Assembly: GCA_002298335.1 (NCBI GenBank)
Contig: DBNK01000001.1
Coordinates: forward strand, 1-19,616
Length of the DNA: 19,616 nucleotides
Source: Thalassolituus sp. UBA674
GTDB lineage: Bacteria; Pseudomonadota; Gammaproteobacteria; Pseudomonadales; Oceanobacteraceae
Reading direction: 5' to 3'
Part shown: piece after piece, positions 1-8,058 of the stretch
Layout: each line of letters begins with the position of its first letter
Numbering within the stretch: position 1 is the stretch's first letter
The notes under the pieces: model-generated
Seen by the model: the letters and a program-made list of their open reading frames with translations, nothing else
What the model was told of the DNA's origin: nothing
Database searches by the model: none
Translations under genes and position numbers: made by a program

Positions 1-2
1 TG

Positions 3-794
3 TCCACGAAAGTGGTAGCAGATCATCTGCGCAATGGCAAAGCGTTAAGCTACCCGTGGCGTGAATATCATGCAGGGCAAACCGATCTGGCTTCGGGTTT
101 TACCTTCTGTTTTTTATCCACCGAACAGACCGCTGCGATACGGCGTCATGTACGGCGCCTGAAAGTCGGTGAGTCGGCGTTTTTTCTCAGTGTGCTGAAT
201 CGCGTCTGTCGCGAGCAATTACTGGATGACGATTGCGAGCGCTTGTGGATGCTACCGCATGATTTCCGCCGCGCTGTGGGCACTGGGAATGTTCGTGGCA
301 ATTTTACCGCACCGCTGAATTTACCGGTCGGTAATGATGAGAGCGCCAGTTCTGTTTATGGCCGCATGAAACAACTGTACCGGCGTAATATTCTGTGGGG
401 TTCATGGACCTACAGCAATTTTGCCCGTTATCTGCCGCGTTTTGTTATTGAACGTGCTTACCGGCGGTTGCCCAAACCTGCCTGGTTTGGTGTGTACGCC
501 AATATGGGCAGCTGGACCTCTGTTGACCCTGTGTCAGTAGGCTTTGTGACTGCACCACCGTCTTCGCCACTGTGCCCGGTCACAGCGGGCAGTATGACCT
601 GGAATGGTCAGGCCGCTTTCTCGCTGCAGTTACACTCGACGCTGAGCAACCGTCTGCAGGATTCAGAAGCGTTACTGTCTGCCTGGATGCAGCAGGTACT
701 TACTGAATGTGAGGCCGATGTCAGTGCCACGATTGAAAGTATTTCCATGTGTGGACTGGTCGTAGCGGCGACCCGCCCGGGAGAATCTCATTGA
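3..794 (+). CDS. Condensation/WS-DGAT-like acyltransferase, C-terminal part (5' end outside window)
   Basis: The reading frame is open to the left edge, so only the C-terminal ~263 residues are visible. The stretch PHDFRRAVGTGNVRGNF followed by NLPV resembles the region of the condensation-domain / wax-ester-synthase acyltransferase fold in which a conserved Asn-Phe precedes the second half-domain. The catalytic HHxxxDG motif of that fold would lie upstream of the window, so activity cannot be judged. It has no clear transmembrane segment. Its stop codon overlaps the TTG start of the next gene (TTGA), and it shares strand and spacing with the OleC/OleD genes, which suggests it esterifies or transfers an acyl chain in the same lipid pathway. 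It could instead be a non-catalytic condensation-like protein. Family assignment is moderate; the substrate is unknown. Confidence 0.6.
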   Translation, partial: STKVVADHLRNGKALSYPWREYHAGQTDLASGFTFCFLSTEQTAAIRRHVRRLKVGESAFFLSVLNRVCREQLLDDDCERLWMLPHDFRRAVGTGNVRGNFTAPLNLPVGNDESASSVYGRMKQLYRRNILWGSWTYSNFARYLPRFVIERAYRRLPKPAWFGVYANMGSWTSVDPVSVGFVTAPPSSPLCPVTAGSMTWNGQAAFSLQLHSTLSNRLQDSEALLSAWMQQVLTECEADVSATIESISMCGLVVAATRPGESH

Positions 795-1096
795 AACCAA
801 AATCTGAAAAAACACTGAACCTCATGATGGTTGTTGTTGCTGTCAGTTGGGTCATTGGTTTTATTGAACTGGCGACCTCATGGATCGGCATTCCGCGCGA
901 GTGGTTATTACTGATTATGTTTTTAAGTGTGCTGGCTCACGGGGCTCAGGCGAGCTGGTTTACGCTGCGCAGCGGCTTGCCGCTGAAGTCCGCCATGCCT
1001 CATGTACTGGTGATTCTGGTACTGGGTATGCCGTACATCTGGCGCTATGGCATGCGTCACCCCAGTGCATTCAGCAGCAAGATACCAACCCCGTGA
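791..1096 (+). CDS. Small three-TM membrane protein of the Ole-type operon
   Basis: The gene encodes 101 residues from a TTG at 791, chosen because it overlaps the upstream stop (TTGA) and follows a GGGAGAA Shine-Dalgarno-like stretch. Three hydrophobic segments are visible: about residues 10-30 (MMVVVAVSWVIGFIEL), 36-56 (WLLLIMFLSVLAHGAQ) and 67-87 (HVLVILVLGMPYIW). No catalytic motif or signal peptide can be seen and I do not recognise the family. Its stop overlaps the GTG start of oleC (GTGA), so it is probably made together with the ligase. A membrane anchor or scaffold for the soluble Ole enzymes, or a small partner of the RND protein encoded downstream, are guesses from position only. 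Confidence 0.65.
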   Translation: MKPKSEKTLNLMMVVVAVSWVIGFIELATSWIGIPREWLLLIMFLSVLAHGAQASWFTLRSGLPLKSAMPHVLVILVLGMPYIWRYGMRHPSAFSSKIPTP

Positions 1097-2871
1097 GCTC
1101 TTTTGTGAGTGATAGTGTGAATGATGGCGTGAGTGATGCAGTGAACGATAGTGTGAGCAGCCAGTCTGCAGACTCACCTGGTGCATCTGCGCAACGAACG
1201 CCTTTCAATGTGTTTTCTCTGCTGGAAGCGCAGGCTCGTGAACAACCTGATAAACCTGCTCTGATTCAGGCGGTGCGTAAAAACAGTGAGGGGCAATTTG
1301 ACTACTGTGAGCAAAACTTTGCTGATCTGCTCACGGATATTGAAAACCTGAGTGCCGGGTTTGCAGAAACGGGTATTGGTCAGGGCAGTAAGGTGCTGAT
1401 TCTGGTGAAGCCGGACATCACTTTGGTAACGGTGACTTACGCTCTGTTCCGGCTTGGTGCAATTCCCGTCATTATCGACCCGGCGATCGGGTTCTCGCGG
1501 CTTCTGCATTGTATCGAAGAGGCCGCACCTGATGCGCTGCTGGCCTTGCCCTTAGTGCATGCGATACGTCCGCTGTTTCCGCGTACTTTCAAGTCCGTAA
1601 AAATCTTCATCACGAACGGTTTTAAAATTTCACCACGGGTACATCGTCTTCAGCATTTAATGCAGCGGCAAGGATCTGTACCGCCTATTGCACCGACGTA
1701 TTCTGATGATATTGCCGCGATTTTTTTTACCAGCGGCAGTACAGGTATTCCGAAAGGTGTCGAATCCCAGCATGGCCACATGCGGGCGCAGATTCAGGTA
1801 ATGAGTGATCTGTTCGGTTTCGACCGCAATGAAACCGATCTGGCGGCGTTTCCGGTCACTATGCTGGTCAGCCCGGCACTCGGCCGTACTTGCGTGGTGC
1901 CTGATCTTGGCTCGCTGCACCCGGCGAAATGCAGACCCGAAAATCTGGTGCAGACCATCGCTGACTATGACATCGCCGCCTGCTTTGCTTCACCCATTGT
2001 ATGGGAGCGCCTGAGCCTGTATTGCACAGAAAATAACATCCGGTTATCGAGCATTCACAGTGCCTTCAGTGGTGGAGCACCCATCCCCGGAAAGCTGGTG
2101 AAGCGCGTGTGCGACATTATTCCTAACGGCACCATGCTGACGCCTTACGGTGCCACTGAGGTGACCCCCATTACCACGATCGATGCACAGGAAATTCTGA
2201 GTAATACAGCCGCACTGACCGCCAGTGGTCATGGTATCTGTGTGGGACGGCCTGTGCCGGGTTTACAGGTTCTGATCATCCCTCAATATGAGGGTGCGAT
2301 AGCCAGTCTGGCGGATATCACGCCACTGGAGCAAGGGCAGATCGGCGAGATCATCACCCAGGGGCCTCTGGTGTCAGAGCGTTATCATGGCCGGGATGAA
2401 GCCACGCGTCTGGCAAAAATCGCCGCAACGGATTCTGACACAGGAAAACCCCGTATCTGGCATCGCACCGGTGATACCGGGTATTTCGATGAGCAGGGGC
2501 GCCTGTGGTTCTGTGGCCGTATCCGCCATATCGCTTATTACAATGATCAGGCGTTTTATTCCGTACAGGCCGAAGAAATCATCAATGCTGAAGCCGATAT
2601 ATGGCGCAGTGCCCTGGTGAATGTTCTGGTTGATGATGAGCCGCAGTTAGCTATTGTGCTGGAGCCCCACAGTGAATGTCGAAAAAGCGTCAGCATTGAG
2701 CGACAGCAGGCAATTCTGCGGCTTCTGCAGAAATATAATTTCCCGGTCAGATTCAGTTTTGTTTATCCCAAAGGATTACCCGTGGACCGTCGTCATAATT
2801 CCAAAATAGAACGCCCGATGCTGGCTGAGTGGGCGCAGAAACATCTCAAACACGGGGTCACCCTTCTATGA
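1093..2871 (+). CDS. oleC: OleC-type ANL-family beta-lactone synthetase / AMP-dependent ligase
   Basis: About 592 residues from a GTG at 1093 that overlaps the previous stop (GTGA). This is an adenylate-forming enzyme: the P-loop FFTSGSTGIPKGV lies near residues 211-223, PYGATEVTP near 350, HRTGDTGYFDEQGRLWFCGR near 457-476, and a C-terminal DRRHNSKIERP near 565-575 with the A10-type lysine. The RHNxKI ending is what I associate with OleC rather than ordinary fatty-acyl-CoA ligases. OleC converts 2-alkyl-3-hydroxy fatty acids to cis-beta-lactones with ATP. The adjacent oleD supports this. The first ~34 residues are a Val/Ser/Asn/Asp repeat (four 12-nt units at 1105-1152), absent from the ANL core, which begins near FNVFSLLEAQ. 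The true start could be any of several in-frame GTGs. A long-chain acyl-AMP ligase is the alternative. Confidence 0.82.
   Translation: MSSFVSDSVNDGVSDAVNDSVSSQSADSPGASAQRTPFNVFSLLEAQAREQPDKPALIQAVRKNSEGQFDYCEQNFADLLTDIENLSAGFAETGIGQGSKVLILVKPDITLVTVTYALFRLGAIPVIIDPAIGFSRLLHCIEEAAPDALLALPLVHAIRPLFPRTFKSVKIFITNGFKISPRVHRLQHLMQRQGSVPPIAPTYSDDIAAIFFTSGSTGIPKGVESQHGHMRAQIQVMSDLFGFDRNETDLAAFPVTMLVSPALGRTCVVPDLGSLHPAKCRPENLVQTIADYDIAACFASPIVWERLSLYCTENNIRLSSIHSAFSGGAPIPGKLVKRVCDIIPNGTMLTPYGATEVTPITTIDAQEILSNTAALTASGHGICVGRPVPGLQVLIIPQYEGAIASLADITPLEQGQIGEIITQGPLVSERYHGRDEATRLAKIAATDSDTGKPRIWHRTGDTGYFDEQGRLWFCGRIRHIAYYNDQAFYSVQAEEIINAEADIWRSALVNVLVDDEPQLAIVLEPHSECRKSVSIERQQAILRLLQKYNFPVRFSFVYPKGLPVDRRHNSKIERPMLAEWAQKHLKHGVTLL
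1105..1152 (+). repeat. Four degenerate 12-nt tandem repeats at the oleC 5' end
   Basis: The units GTGAGTGATAGT, GTGAATGATGGC, GTGAGTGATGCA and GTGAACGATAGT follow each other without gaps, and a fifth partial GTGAGC follows. They encode VSDS-VNDG-VSDA-VNDS in the oleC frame. Each unit opens with an in-frame GTG. Confidence 0.8.
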
Positions 2872-3851
2872 AAGCTCTGGTAACGGGTGGCGGCGGTTTT
2901 TTAGGATTGCATCTGGTCGAAGTTCTGTTGCAGAAAGGCTATGACGTCAACGTGTTCTGCCGCGGTCAGTACGACACGTTGGATGCCCTTGGTGTGAACG
3001 TTATTCAGGGTGATCTGGCCAGTGCTGAGCAGGTGATGGCTGCCTGCGCAGGTCAGGATGTGGTCTTCCACGTCGCAGCCAAAACCGGCCCTTTCGGAGC
3101 CTATGACGAATTTGAGCGTGTGAATGTCACAGGTACCCAGAATGTCATCGCGGCATGCATCGGAAACGATGTAAAAAAACTTGTTTATACCAGCTCACCC
3201 AGCGTTCTTTCTTTTGCTGACGATTTATCCGGTGTGGATGAGTCGTGGCCTTATCCGGATTTTATGGTCAGCGCTTATCAGCACACAAAAATGCTGGCCG
3301 AGCAGCAGGTGCTGGCGGCCAATGGCACTGACGGATTAATGACCGTGGCCCTGCGCCCTCATGCGATCTGGGGGCCAAGAGATACCCAGCTACTCCCCTT
3401 TATTATTGAACGTTCAAAGCAGGGCAAGCTGGCGGTGATCGGAGACGGTACCAATAAAATCAGTGTGAGTTATGTGGAAAATACGGCGCATGCACACGTT
3501 CAGGCCGCCGAGTCGGACCGGGTAGGCGGTAAGGTGTATTTTATTAATGAACCCGAGCCGGTGGAAATGTGGAGCTGGATCAATTCTCTGCTGCGTGAGC
3601 TGGGCGTGCCGGAAGTGACGAAGCAATTACCCTATGGCGTTGCCTATGGCCTGGGTTACCTGATTGAGAAGGCGTATCAATGGTTGCCACTCAAAGGCGA
3701 CCCCGGTCTGAACCGGGCAGTCGTTGCGGCCTGCGGGAAGGACCATTATTTTGATGTGTCTGCTGCACAGCGGGATTTTAATCTGCATTCCCCGGTACCG
3801 ATGGACGAAGCCGTGCGGCGTTTTTTAGCCTATTTCCGCGGGCGTGTGTGA
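2868..3851 (+). CDS. oleD: OleD-type NAD(P)-dependent 2-alkyl-3-ketoacid reductase (extended SDR)
   Basis: 327 residues from an ATG that overlaps the oleC stop (ATGA). The N-terminus carries the nucleotide-binding glycine motif TGGGGFLG (residues 6-13). The catalytic residues are a Ser in YTSSPSV (108-113) and Tyr137-x3-Lys141 in AYQHTKM. The stretch RPHAIWGPRD is the substrate-region signature I associate with OleD and 3-beta-HSD-like epimerases. OleD reduces the OleA product, a 2-alkyl-3-ketoacid, to the 3-hydroxyacid that OleC closes to a beta-lactone, so the two adjacent genes encode consecutive steps. The length fits the family. A general NAD-dependent epimerase or sterol-dehydrogenase-like enzyme is the alternative, made less likely by the oleC neighbour. 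Confidence 0.82.
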   Translation: MKALVTGGGGFLGLHLVEVLLQKGYDVNVFCRGQYDTLDALGVNVIQGDLASAEQVMAACAGQDVVFHVAAKTGPFGAYDEFERVNVTGTQNVIAACIGNDVKKLVYTSSPSVLSFADDLSGVDESWPYPDFMVSAYQHTKMLAEQQVLAANGTDGLMTVALRPHAIWGPRDTQLLPFIIERSKQGKLAVIGDGTNKISVSYVENTAHAHVQAAESDRVGGKVYFINEPEPVEMWSWINSLLRELGVPEVTKQLPYGVAYGLGYLIEKAYQWLPLKGDPGLNRAVVAACGKDHYFDVSAAQRDFNLHSPVPMDEAVRRFLAYFRGRV

Positions 3852-3876
3852 TGAATCTGATCAACAGGGCATGCCT

Positions 3877-4749
3877 ATGACAATCGCAACAGAAGAGCCG
3901 GGCAGCATGAAACCGGTGTTGATCACGGGGGCATCCAGTGGCATCGGTGCCGCCTGTTGTGAGTGGCTGCTGGCACGCGGGTATCAGGTGTTTGCGGGGA
4001 TGCGCAGTCCTAACGAAGACGCAAGGCTGAAGCAGCAGTATGGTGAGCGGTATCAGTTGCTGGCTCTGGATGTGACAGACGCTGAAAGCATTGAATCAGC
4101 GATGAACATTGTGCAATCCAGGACGGATGGAAAGCTGTCCGCACTGATCAACAATGCCGGTGTTGCGTATTCCGGCGCGTTAGAAACCTTGCCCATGCAT
4201 CAGGTCCGGTCGTTATTTGATGTGAATGTACTGGGCACTTTTGCCATGACGCAGGCCTGCATTCCCCTGCTGCGTGCCAGTCGTGGGCGGGTGGTGATGA
4301 TGGGTTCCATATCCGGAATTCTGGCTGCGCCCGGCCTGTCGGCGTACAGCTCATCCAAGTTTGCACTGGAGGGGCTGAGTGATTCTCTGCGCAACGAACT
4401 CAAGCCTTTTGGTATCCGTGTGACGATTCTGGAGCCCGGTAAAATTGAAACGCCCATATGGAGTAAGGCACTGCAGCAGCTGACGACGAAAGAAGAAGAG
4501 ATGTCTTCTGACGGGCATTCGCTCTATCAGCCTCTGGACGACTTTTACCGTCATTATGCGGCCAATGAAAAAGCGACACCTATGAGTGAACTGCTGGCTG
4601 TGCTGCAGAAAGCACTGGAGGCGCAACACCCCAAAGCACGTTACACCGTGGGCCGTGCTGCCCGCATCCGCAGTTTACTCATGCATTTACCAACCGCTTT
4701 GCGTGACCGCCTGTTGCAGCGCGCTGTGCCAGTGACTTCTGATGATTGA
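3877..4749 (+). CDS. Classical short-chain dehydrogenase/reductase
   Basis: 290 residues from the ATG at 3877, chosen because AGGG sits 7 nt upstream. GTG 3844, ATG 3871 and ATG 3907 are in-frame alternatives. The cofactor motif TGASSGIG is at residues 17-24, NNAG at 92-95, and the triad Ser144, Tyr157, Lys161 (YSSSK) is intact. The length and the C-terminal extension rich in charged and Leu residues resemble the 17-beta-HSD/retinol-dehydrogenase-like group. It lies just after oleD and 9 nt before the RND gene. Standard ole clusters need only one reductase, so this second one suggests further modification of the lipid, such as reduction or oxidation of another carbonyl. The substrate is unknown. 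Confidence 0.85.
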   Translation: MTIATEEPGSMKPVLITGASSGIGAACCEWLLARGYQVFAGMRSPNEDARLKQQYGERYQLLALDVTDAESIESAMNIVQSRTDGKLSALINNAGVAYSGALETLPMHQVRSLFDVNVLGTFAMTQACIPLLRASRGRVVMMGSISGILAAPGLSAYSSSKFALEGLSDSLRNELKPFGIRVTILEPGKIETPIWSKALQQLTTKEEEMSSDGHSLYQPLDDFYRHYAANEKATPMSELLAVLQKALEAQHPKARYTVGRAARIRSLLMHLPTALRDRLLQRAVPVTSDD

Positions 4750-4758
4750 GGCAGTCCA

Positions 4759-7062
4759 GTGAATCAGACGCTTGCCCGCCTGTTAGTACGCTATCACCGC
4801 CTGTTGGCTGTGATGAGTTTTCTGCTGACGTTGTTGGCAGTCGTCGGCATTACGCGTATGGAGTTCATCGCCGACTTCAGCACTCTGCACGGTCAGGACA
4901 GCTCCGAACAGGCCGACATCGATGCTCTGGCCGCGCAATACACCACCGCCAATTCGGTCTACCTGATTTTGCACAATGGCTCTGGCACTCTGTTTACACC
5001 GCATGGCTTAGGACTGATCGGGGATGCCACCGCCCGGGCGTGGACCTTACCCTATGTAAGCCGGGTGGATTCCCTCAGTAATCATCAGCGCGTTCATGTG
5101 ACAGGGGATAGCTTTGTAGTTTCTGATCTGGTCACCGATGCAGACTCCTTATCGCAAATGCGGACAGAAGAGATTGAGCAGTATGCTCTGTCGCAGCCAG
5201 ATCTTCTGAACCGTTTTATTTCAGAGGAGGGTGATGTAGCGGCGTTGCAGCTATCGGTGCAGTTACCGGAACAGGGGTACAGCGCCAAAGCTGAACTTAT
5301 GGCTGCAGTGCGTGCACTGCGGGATGAGTTGCAGCAGAACGAACCTGAACTGACGGTCTATGTTGTCGGTGAGCCGGTGCTGGAATACGCACTGCTGGAA
5401 ATTACGCTGGACGATGGCAAAGTACTGTTCCCGCTGATTGGTGTGTTCTGTGTCGTCGCGTTGATTGTTTTACTGCGCACTCCCGCAGTGGTGATAGGTG
5501 CCTCAACCCTGATTGCCTGCTCTATTTTACTGAGCCTGGGACTGTCGGGTTGGCTGGGTTACGACCTCGACCCTATCTCCGCTATTACCCCCAATATGGT
5601 GCTGATGCTGGCGATGGCCGATGCGATTCATCTGCTGACCCAATATGTGATTAATCTGCGCCAGGGCATGTCCCGTGAACAGGCCATGGAGCAGAGTTTA
5701 GCGACGAACCTCGGGCCCATTTTCTTAACCAGTATTACTACCGCCGTCGGTTTCCTCGGAATGAATTTTGCCGATTCCACGGCCTTTCATGATTTCGGCA
5801 ATATGACCGCCATCGGGGTGATGGTCGCTCTGGTACTGACGGCCACTCTGTTGCCTGCTTTGATGCTGTACATCCCCATGCCTGCAATGGCAAAAGAGCC
5901 TCTGTCGATGAGCCGTCTGATGGCAGCGACCGGTCATCTTGTGGTGCGACATCATCGGCGTTTTTTCTGGTTGGCGGTGATTATTGTGGCCGGGGTGGTG
6001 TGGTTTATTCCCCGCAATCAGCTCAACGATAATCTGGTGAATTATTTTAAGCCGGGTCTGGAAGTCCGCGAGAGCGCGGATTTTGCTTCGCAGCATTTAT
6101 CCGGCTTTCAGACGTTCCAGTATTCCCTCAACAGTGGTGAACGGTTCGGAATTAACAGCCCGGAATTTTTACAACAGGCAGACCGTTTTGCCGGATGGCT
6201 GCGTGCTCAGCCTGAGGTCACGCAGGTATTCAGTTATACCGATGTTCTGAAACGTATTAATCAGAACATGCATGATAATGATCCACTCTGGAAACGCATT
6301 CCTGATACCCGCGAAGAAGCTGCTCAGTATTCTCTGCTGTATGAAATGTCGCAGCAGTATGGACAGGATCTTTCGACTCAGCTGACGATTGATCACTCGG
6401 CCCTGTTAATGACGGTGCTGCTCAGAAATCTCAACAATGAAGCATTAATTGCCCTGCAGGAACGCGCTGATCAATGGCTGCAGGAACAGGCGCCGGAATT
6501 ACAGACCCCGGCGACGGGGCGGGCGGTGATGCTGGCCCATCTCGGGCAGCACATTATCCACAGCATGATGGGCGGGGCGGTGATCGCCCTGGTACTGATG
6601 ACGCTCATGCTGTGTATTGGTCTGGGTTCGGTTAAATACGGTCTGATCAGCCTGATCCCCAATACCATGCCAGCACTGGTGGTGTACGGCTTCTGGGGAC
6701 TGTTTATCGGCGAAATCAATATGGCCGCTGCGGTGACCTTTACCATCAGCCTGGGGATTGTGGTGGATGATACGGTGCACTTCCTGAGCAAGTATCAGCG
6801 TGCCCAGAAGCGCGGAGATTCTACGGAAGACAGCATCCGCTATGCGTTCAGTACCGCCGGTACGGCCATGCTCACAACCACCTGTGTGCTGGTGGGGTCG
6901 ATGCTGATTCTGGGGCAGTCGAGTTTCGGCATTAACTCCACCATTGCCATGATGATGGTGCCGATATTGACCACGGCTCTGGTGCTGGATTTCACCCTGT
7001 TGCCGGCGTTATTGCTGATGCTGAACCGCTGGCTTGGCAGACCGCCCGCTGCCAGCCAGTAA
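4759..7062 (+). CDS. RND-superfamily (MMPL/SSD-like) lipid exporter
   Basis: 767 residues from a GTG with a GAGG Shine-Dalgarno about 7 nt upstream. The layout is that of a single-chain RND exporter: TM1 at ~15-32, a periplasmic loop of about 185 residues, a bundle of five TMs at ~220-375, TM7 at ~400-418, a second loop of about 180 residues, and a final bundle at ~600-757. The twin-repeat motifs MLAMADAIHLLTQY in the first half and GIVVDDTVHFLSKY in the second mark the proton-relay helices of the COG1033/MMPL-type group. Proteins of this kind move hydrophobic lipids, for example hopanoids or mycolates. As the last gene of the operon it is the obvious candidate for exporting the Ole-type product. 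A hairpin closes its 3' end (7031-7057). Confidence 0.85.
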   Translation: MNQTLARLLVRYHRLLAVMSFLLTLLAVVGITRMEFIADFSTLHGQDSSEQADIDALAAQYTTANSVYLILHNGSGTLFTPHGLGLIGDATARAWTLPYVSRVDSLSNHQRVHVTGDSFVVSDLVTDADSLSQMRTEEIEQYALSQPDLLNRFISEEGDVAALQLSVQLPEQGYSAKAELMAAVRALRDELQQNEPELTVYVVGEPVLEYALLEITLDDGKVLFPLIGVFCVVALIVLLRTPAVVIGASTLIACSILLSLGLSGWLGYDLDPISAITPNMVLMLAMADAIHLLTQYVINLRQGMSREQAMEQSLATNLGPIFLTSITTAVGFLGMNFADSTAFHDFGNMTAIGVMVALVLTATLLPALMLYIPMPAMAKEPLSMSRLMAATGHLVVRHHRRFFWLAVIIVAGVVWFIPRNQLNDNLVNYFKPGLEVRESADFASQHLSGFQTFQYSLNSGERFGINSPEFLQQADRFAGWLRAQPEVTQVFSYTDVLKRINQNMHDNDPLWKRIPDTREEAAQYSLLYEMSQQYGQDLSTQLTIDHSALLMTVLLRNLNNEALIALQERADQWLQEQAPELQTPATGRAVMLAHLGQHIIHSMMGGAVIALVLMTLMLCIGLGSVKYGLISLIPNTMPALVVYGFWGLFIGEINMAAAVTFTISLGIVVDDTVHFLSKYQRAQKRGDSTEDSIRYAFSTAGTAMLTTTCVLVGSMLILGQSSFGINSTIAMMMVPILTTALVLDFTLLPALLLMLNRWLGRPPAASQ
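7031..7057 (+). other. Hairpin at the end of the RND gene
   Basis: GGC-t-TGGCAG (7031-7040) pairs with CTGCCA-GCC (7049-7057) around an 8-nt loop, with one bulged T, just before the TAA stop. No T-run follows, so it is not a classical intrinsic terminator. It may protect the 3' end or be coincidental in G/C-rich coding DNA. Confidence 0.35.
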
Positions 7063-7101
7063 CCATGATACTGTGGGTCTGTGGTGCTTGCTCAGCAGGA
7101 A

Positions 7102-7129
7102 TTGCTTGAATCCGGGCTATATTTATATC
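7102..7129 (+). promoter_or_regulatory. Possible sigma70-type promoter for the deacetylase gene
   Basis: TTGCTT (7102-7107) is followed 16 nt later by TATATC (7124-7129) in a short A/T-rich patch of the 94-bp gap after the RND gene. A better -10-like TATATT (7118) has no suitably spaced -35. This is a weak call that would give the following genes a promoter separate from the Ole-type operon. Confidence 0.25.
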
Positions 7130-7156
7130 GTATATCAAGAGCAGGGTTTGTTTCCG

Positions 7157-8002
7157 ATGAGCATAGTCAGCAGCAATGAAGTCATAAGTATGCTCCGGTT
7201 TCTGCTTCTACTTACCACCTCAATCGCTATTCTTCCTTCGGCTTGTAACGCTCAGGAAATCCCGCAGAAGATCGCCATTATCAAAGCGGATGATGTCAGG
7301 GGTGTGACTGAAAACTGGAATCGTTTCTTTGCTATTTCAAAAGAGAGGAATGTCAAAGTAGCCGCGGGTATCATCTGCAACTCTCTGACTGGAAATCAAA
7401 CGGAATATTTTGAGTGGTTGAGGGCCCATGCAACTTCTGGTCAGGTGGAGTTCTGGAACCATGGCTGGGACCACAGACGTTGGCAGGATGATGGTGACCG
7501 GCAAGTCAGCGAATTCAGTGGCAGTGGTTATGAACACCAGAAAACACATTTTGAAGAGTCTCAGGAACTCATGGCACGTGTTCTGGGCACTCCCCCTGTG
7601 ACATTCGGTCCACCTTTTAACGCTTTTGATCAGGATACTGTCCGGGTGATGAGTGAGAGTGATGAGATGCAGGCTTTTTTCACATACTCATCAGCTCACT
7701 TTAAGAAAAAACTGCGCAGGCTTGAGAGTACCTTGCTGGTGCCAATGACGCTGCGTGGGGAACATAACGGTGCTGGTCGGCCTGATTTCGAAGCTTTTAA
7801 AACGACTTATTTCAAGCAGAAGGATGTTTCTTTCACTGCAATACAGTTTCATCCGAATGCATTTGGCGAGGAGCATTTTGATGAGTACGCCAGAATTCTG
7901 GATTTTCTGATTTCAGAAGGTTGGGTTTTTATGCTACCCCGCGAATATGTCGATTATGTAAAACAACCGGGTACGAAAATGAACGCCATTTGTGATCGTT
8001 AG
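7157..8002 (+). CDS. Secreted polysaccharide-deacetylase-like (NodB fold) protein
   Basis: 281 residues from ATG 7157, preferred for the AGGG 10 nt upstream. ATG 7190 is equally possible and would start directly at the signal peptide MLRFLLLLTTSIAILPSACNA, with likely cleavage before QE. The mature part opens with IIKADDVRG (Asp45-Asp46), then NHGWDH (His102, His106), the D-H-H metal triad arrangement of NodB-type deacetylases, then GPPFNAFD (151-158) in place of the usual RxPY motif, and QFHPNAF (His232). It therefore looks catalytically competent as a periplasmic or secreted hydrolase of N-acetylated sugars or a related C-N bond. The DNA is visibly more A/T-rich than its neighbours, a hint of separate origin. 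The substrate is unknown. Confidence 0.7.
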   Translation: MSIVSSNEVISMLRFLLLLTTSIAILPSACNAQEIPQKIAIIKADDVRGVTENWNRFFAISKERNVKVAAGIICNSLTGNQTEYFEWLRAHATSGQVEFWNHGWDHRRWQDDGDRQVSEFSGSGYEHQKTHFEESQELMARVLGTPPVTFGPPFNAFDQDTVRVMSESDEMQAFFTYSSAHFKKKLRRLESTLLVPMTLRGEHNGAGRPDFEAFKTTYFKQKDVSFTAIQFHPNAFGEEHFDEYARILDFLISEGWVFMLPREYVDYVKQPGTKMNAICDR

Positions 8003-8058
8003 TCTTCCTGCTGTAATACCTGAATTAAGCTTGAAAAATTTATGAAATCGGAGGCATT

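Noticed and set aside
7190..7280. Lipobox (LPSAC) in the deacetylase-like protein, suggesting a lipoprotein
   Set aside because: Pro at position -3 relative to Cys does not fit a lipobox; SACNA before QE fits ordinary signal peptidase I better.
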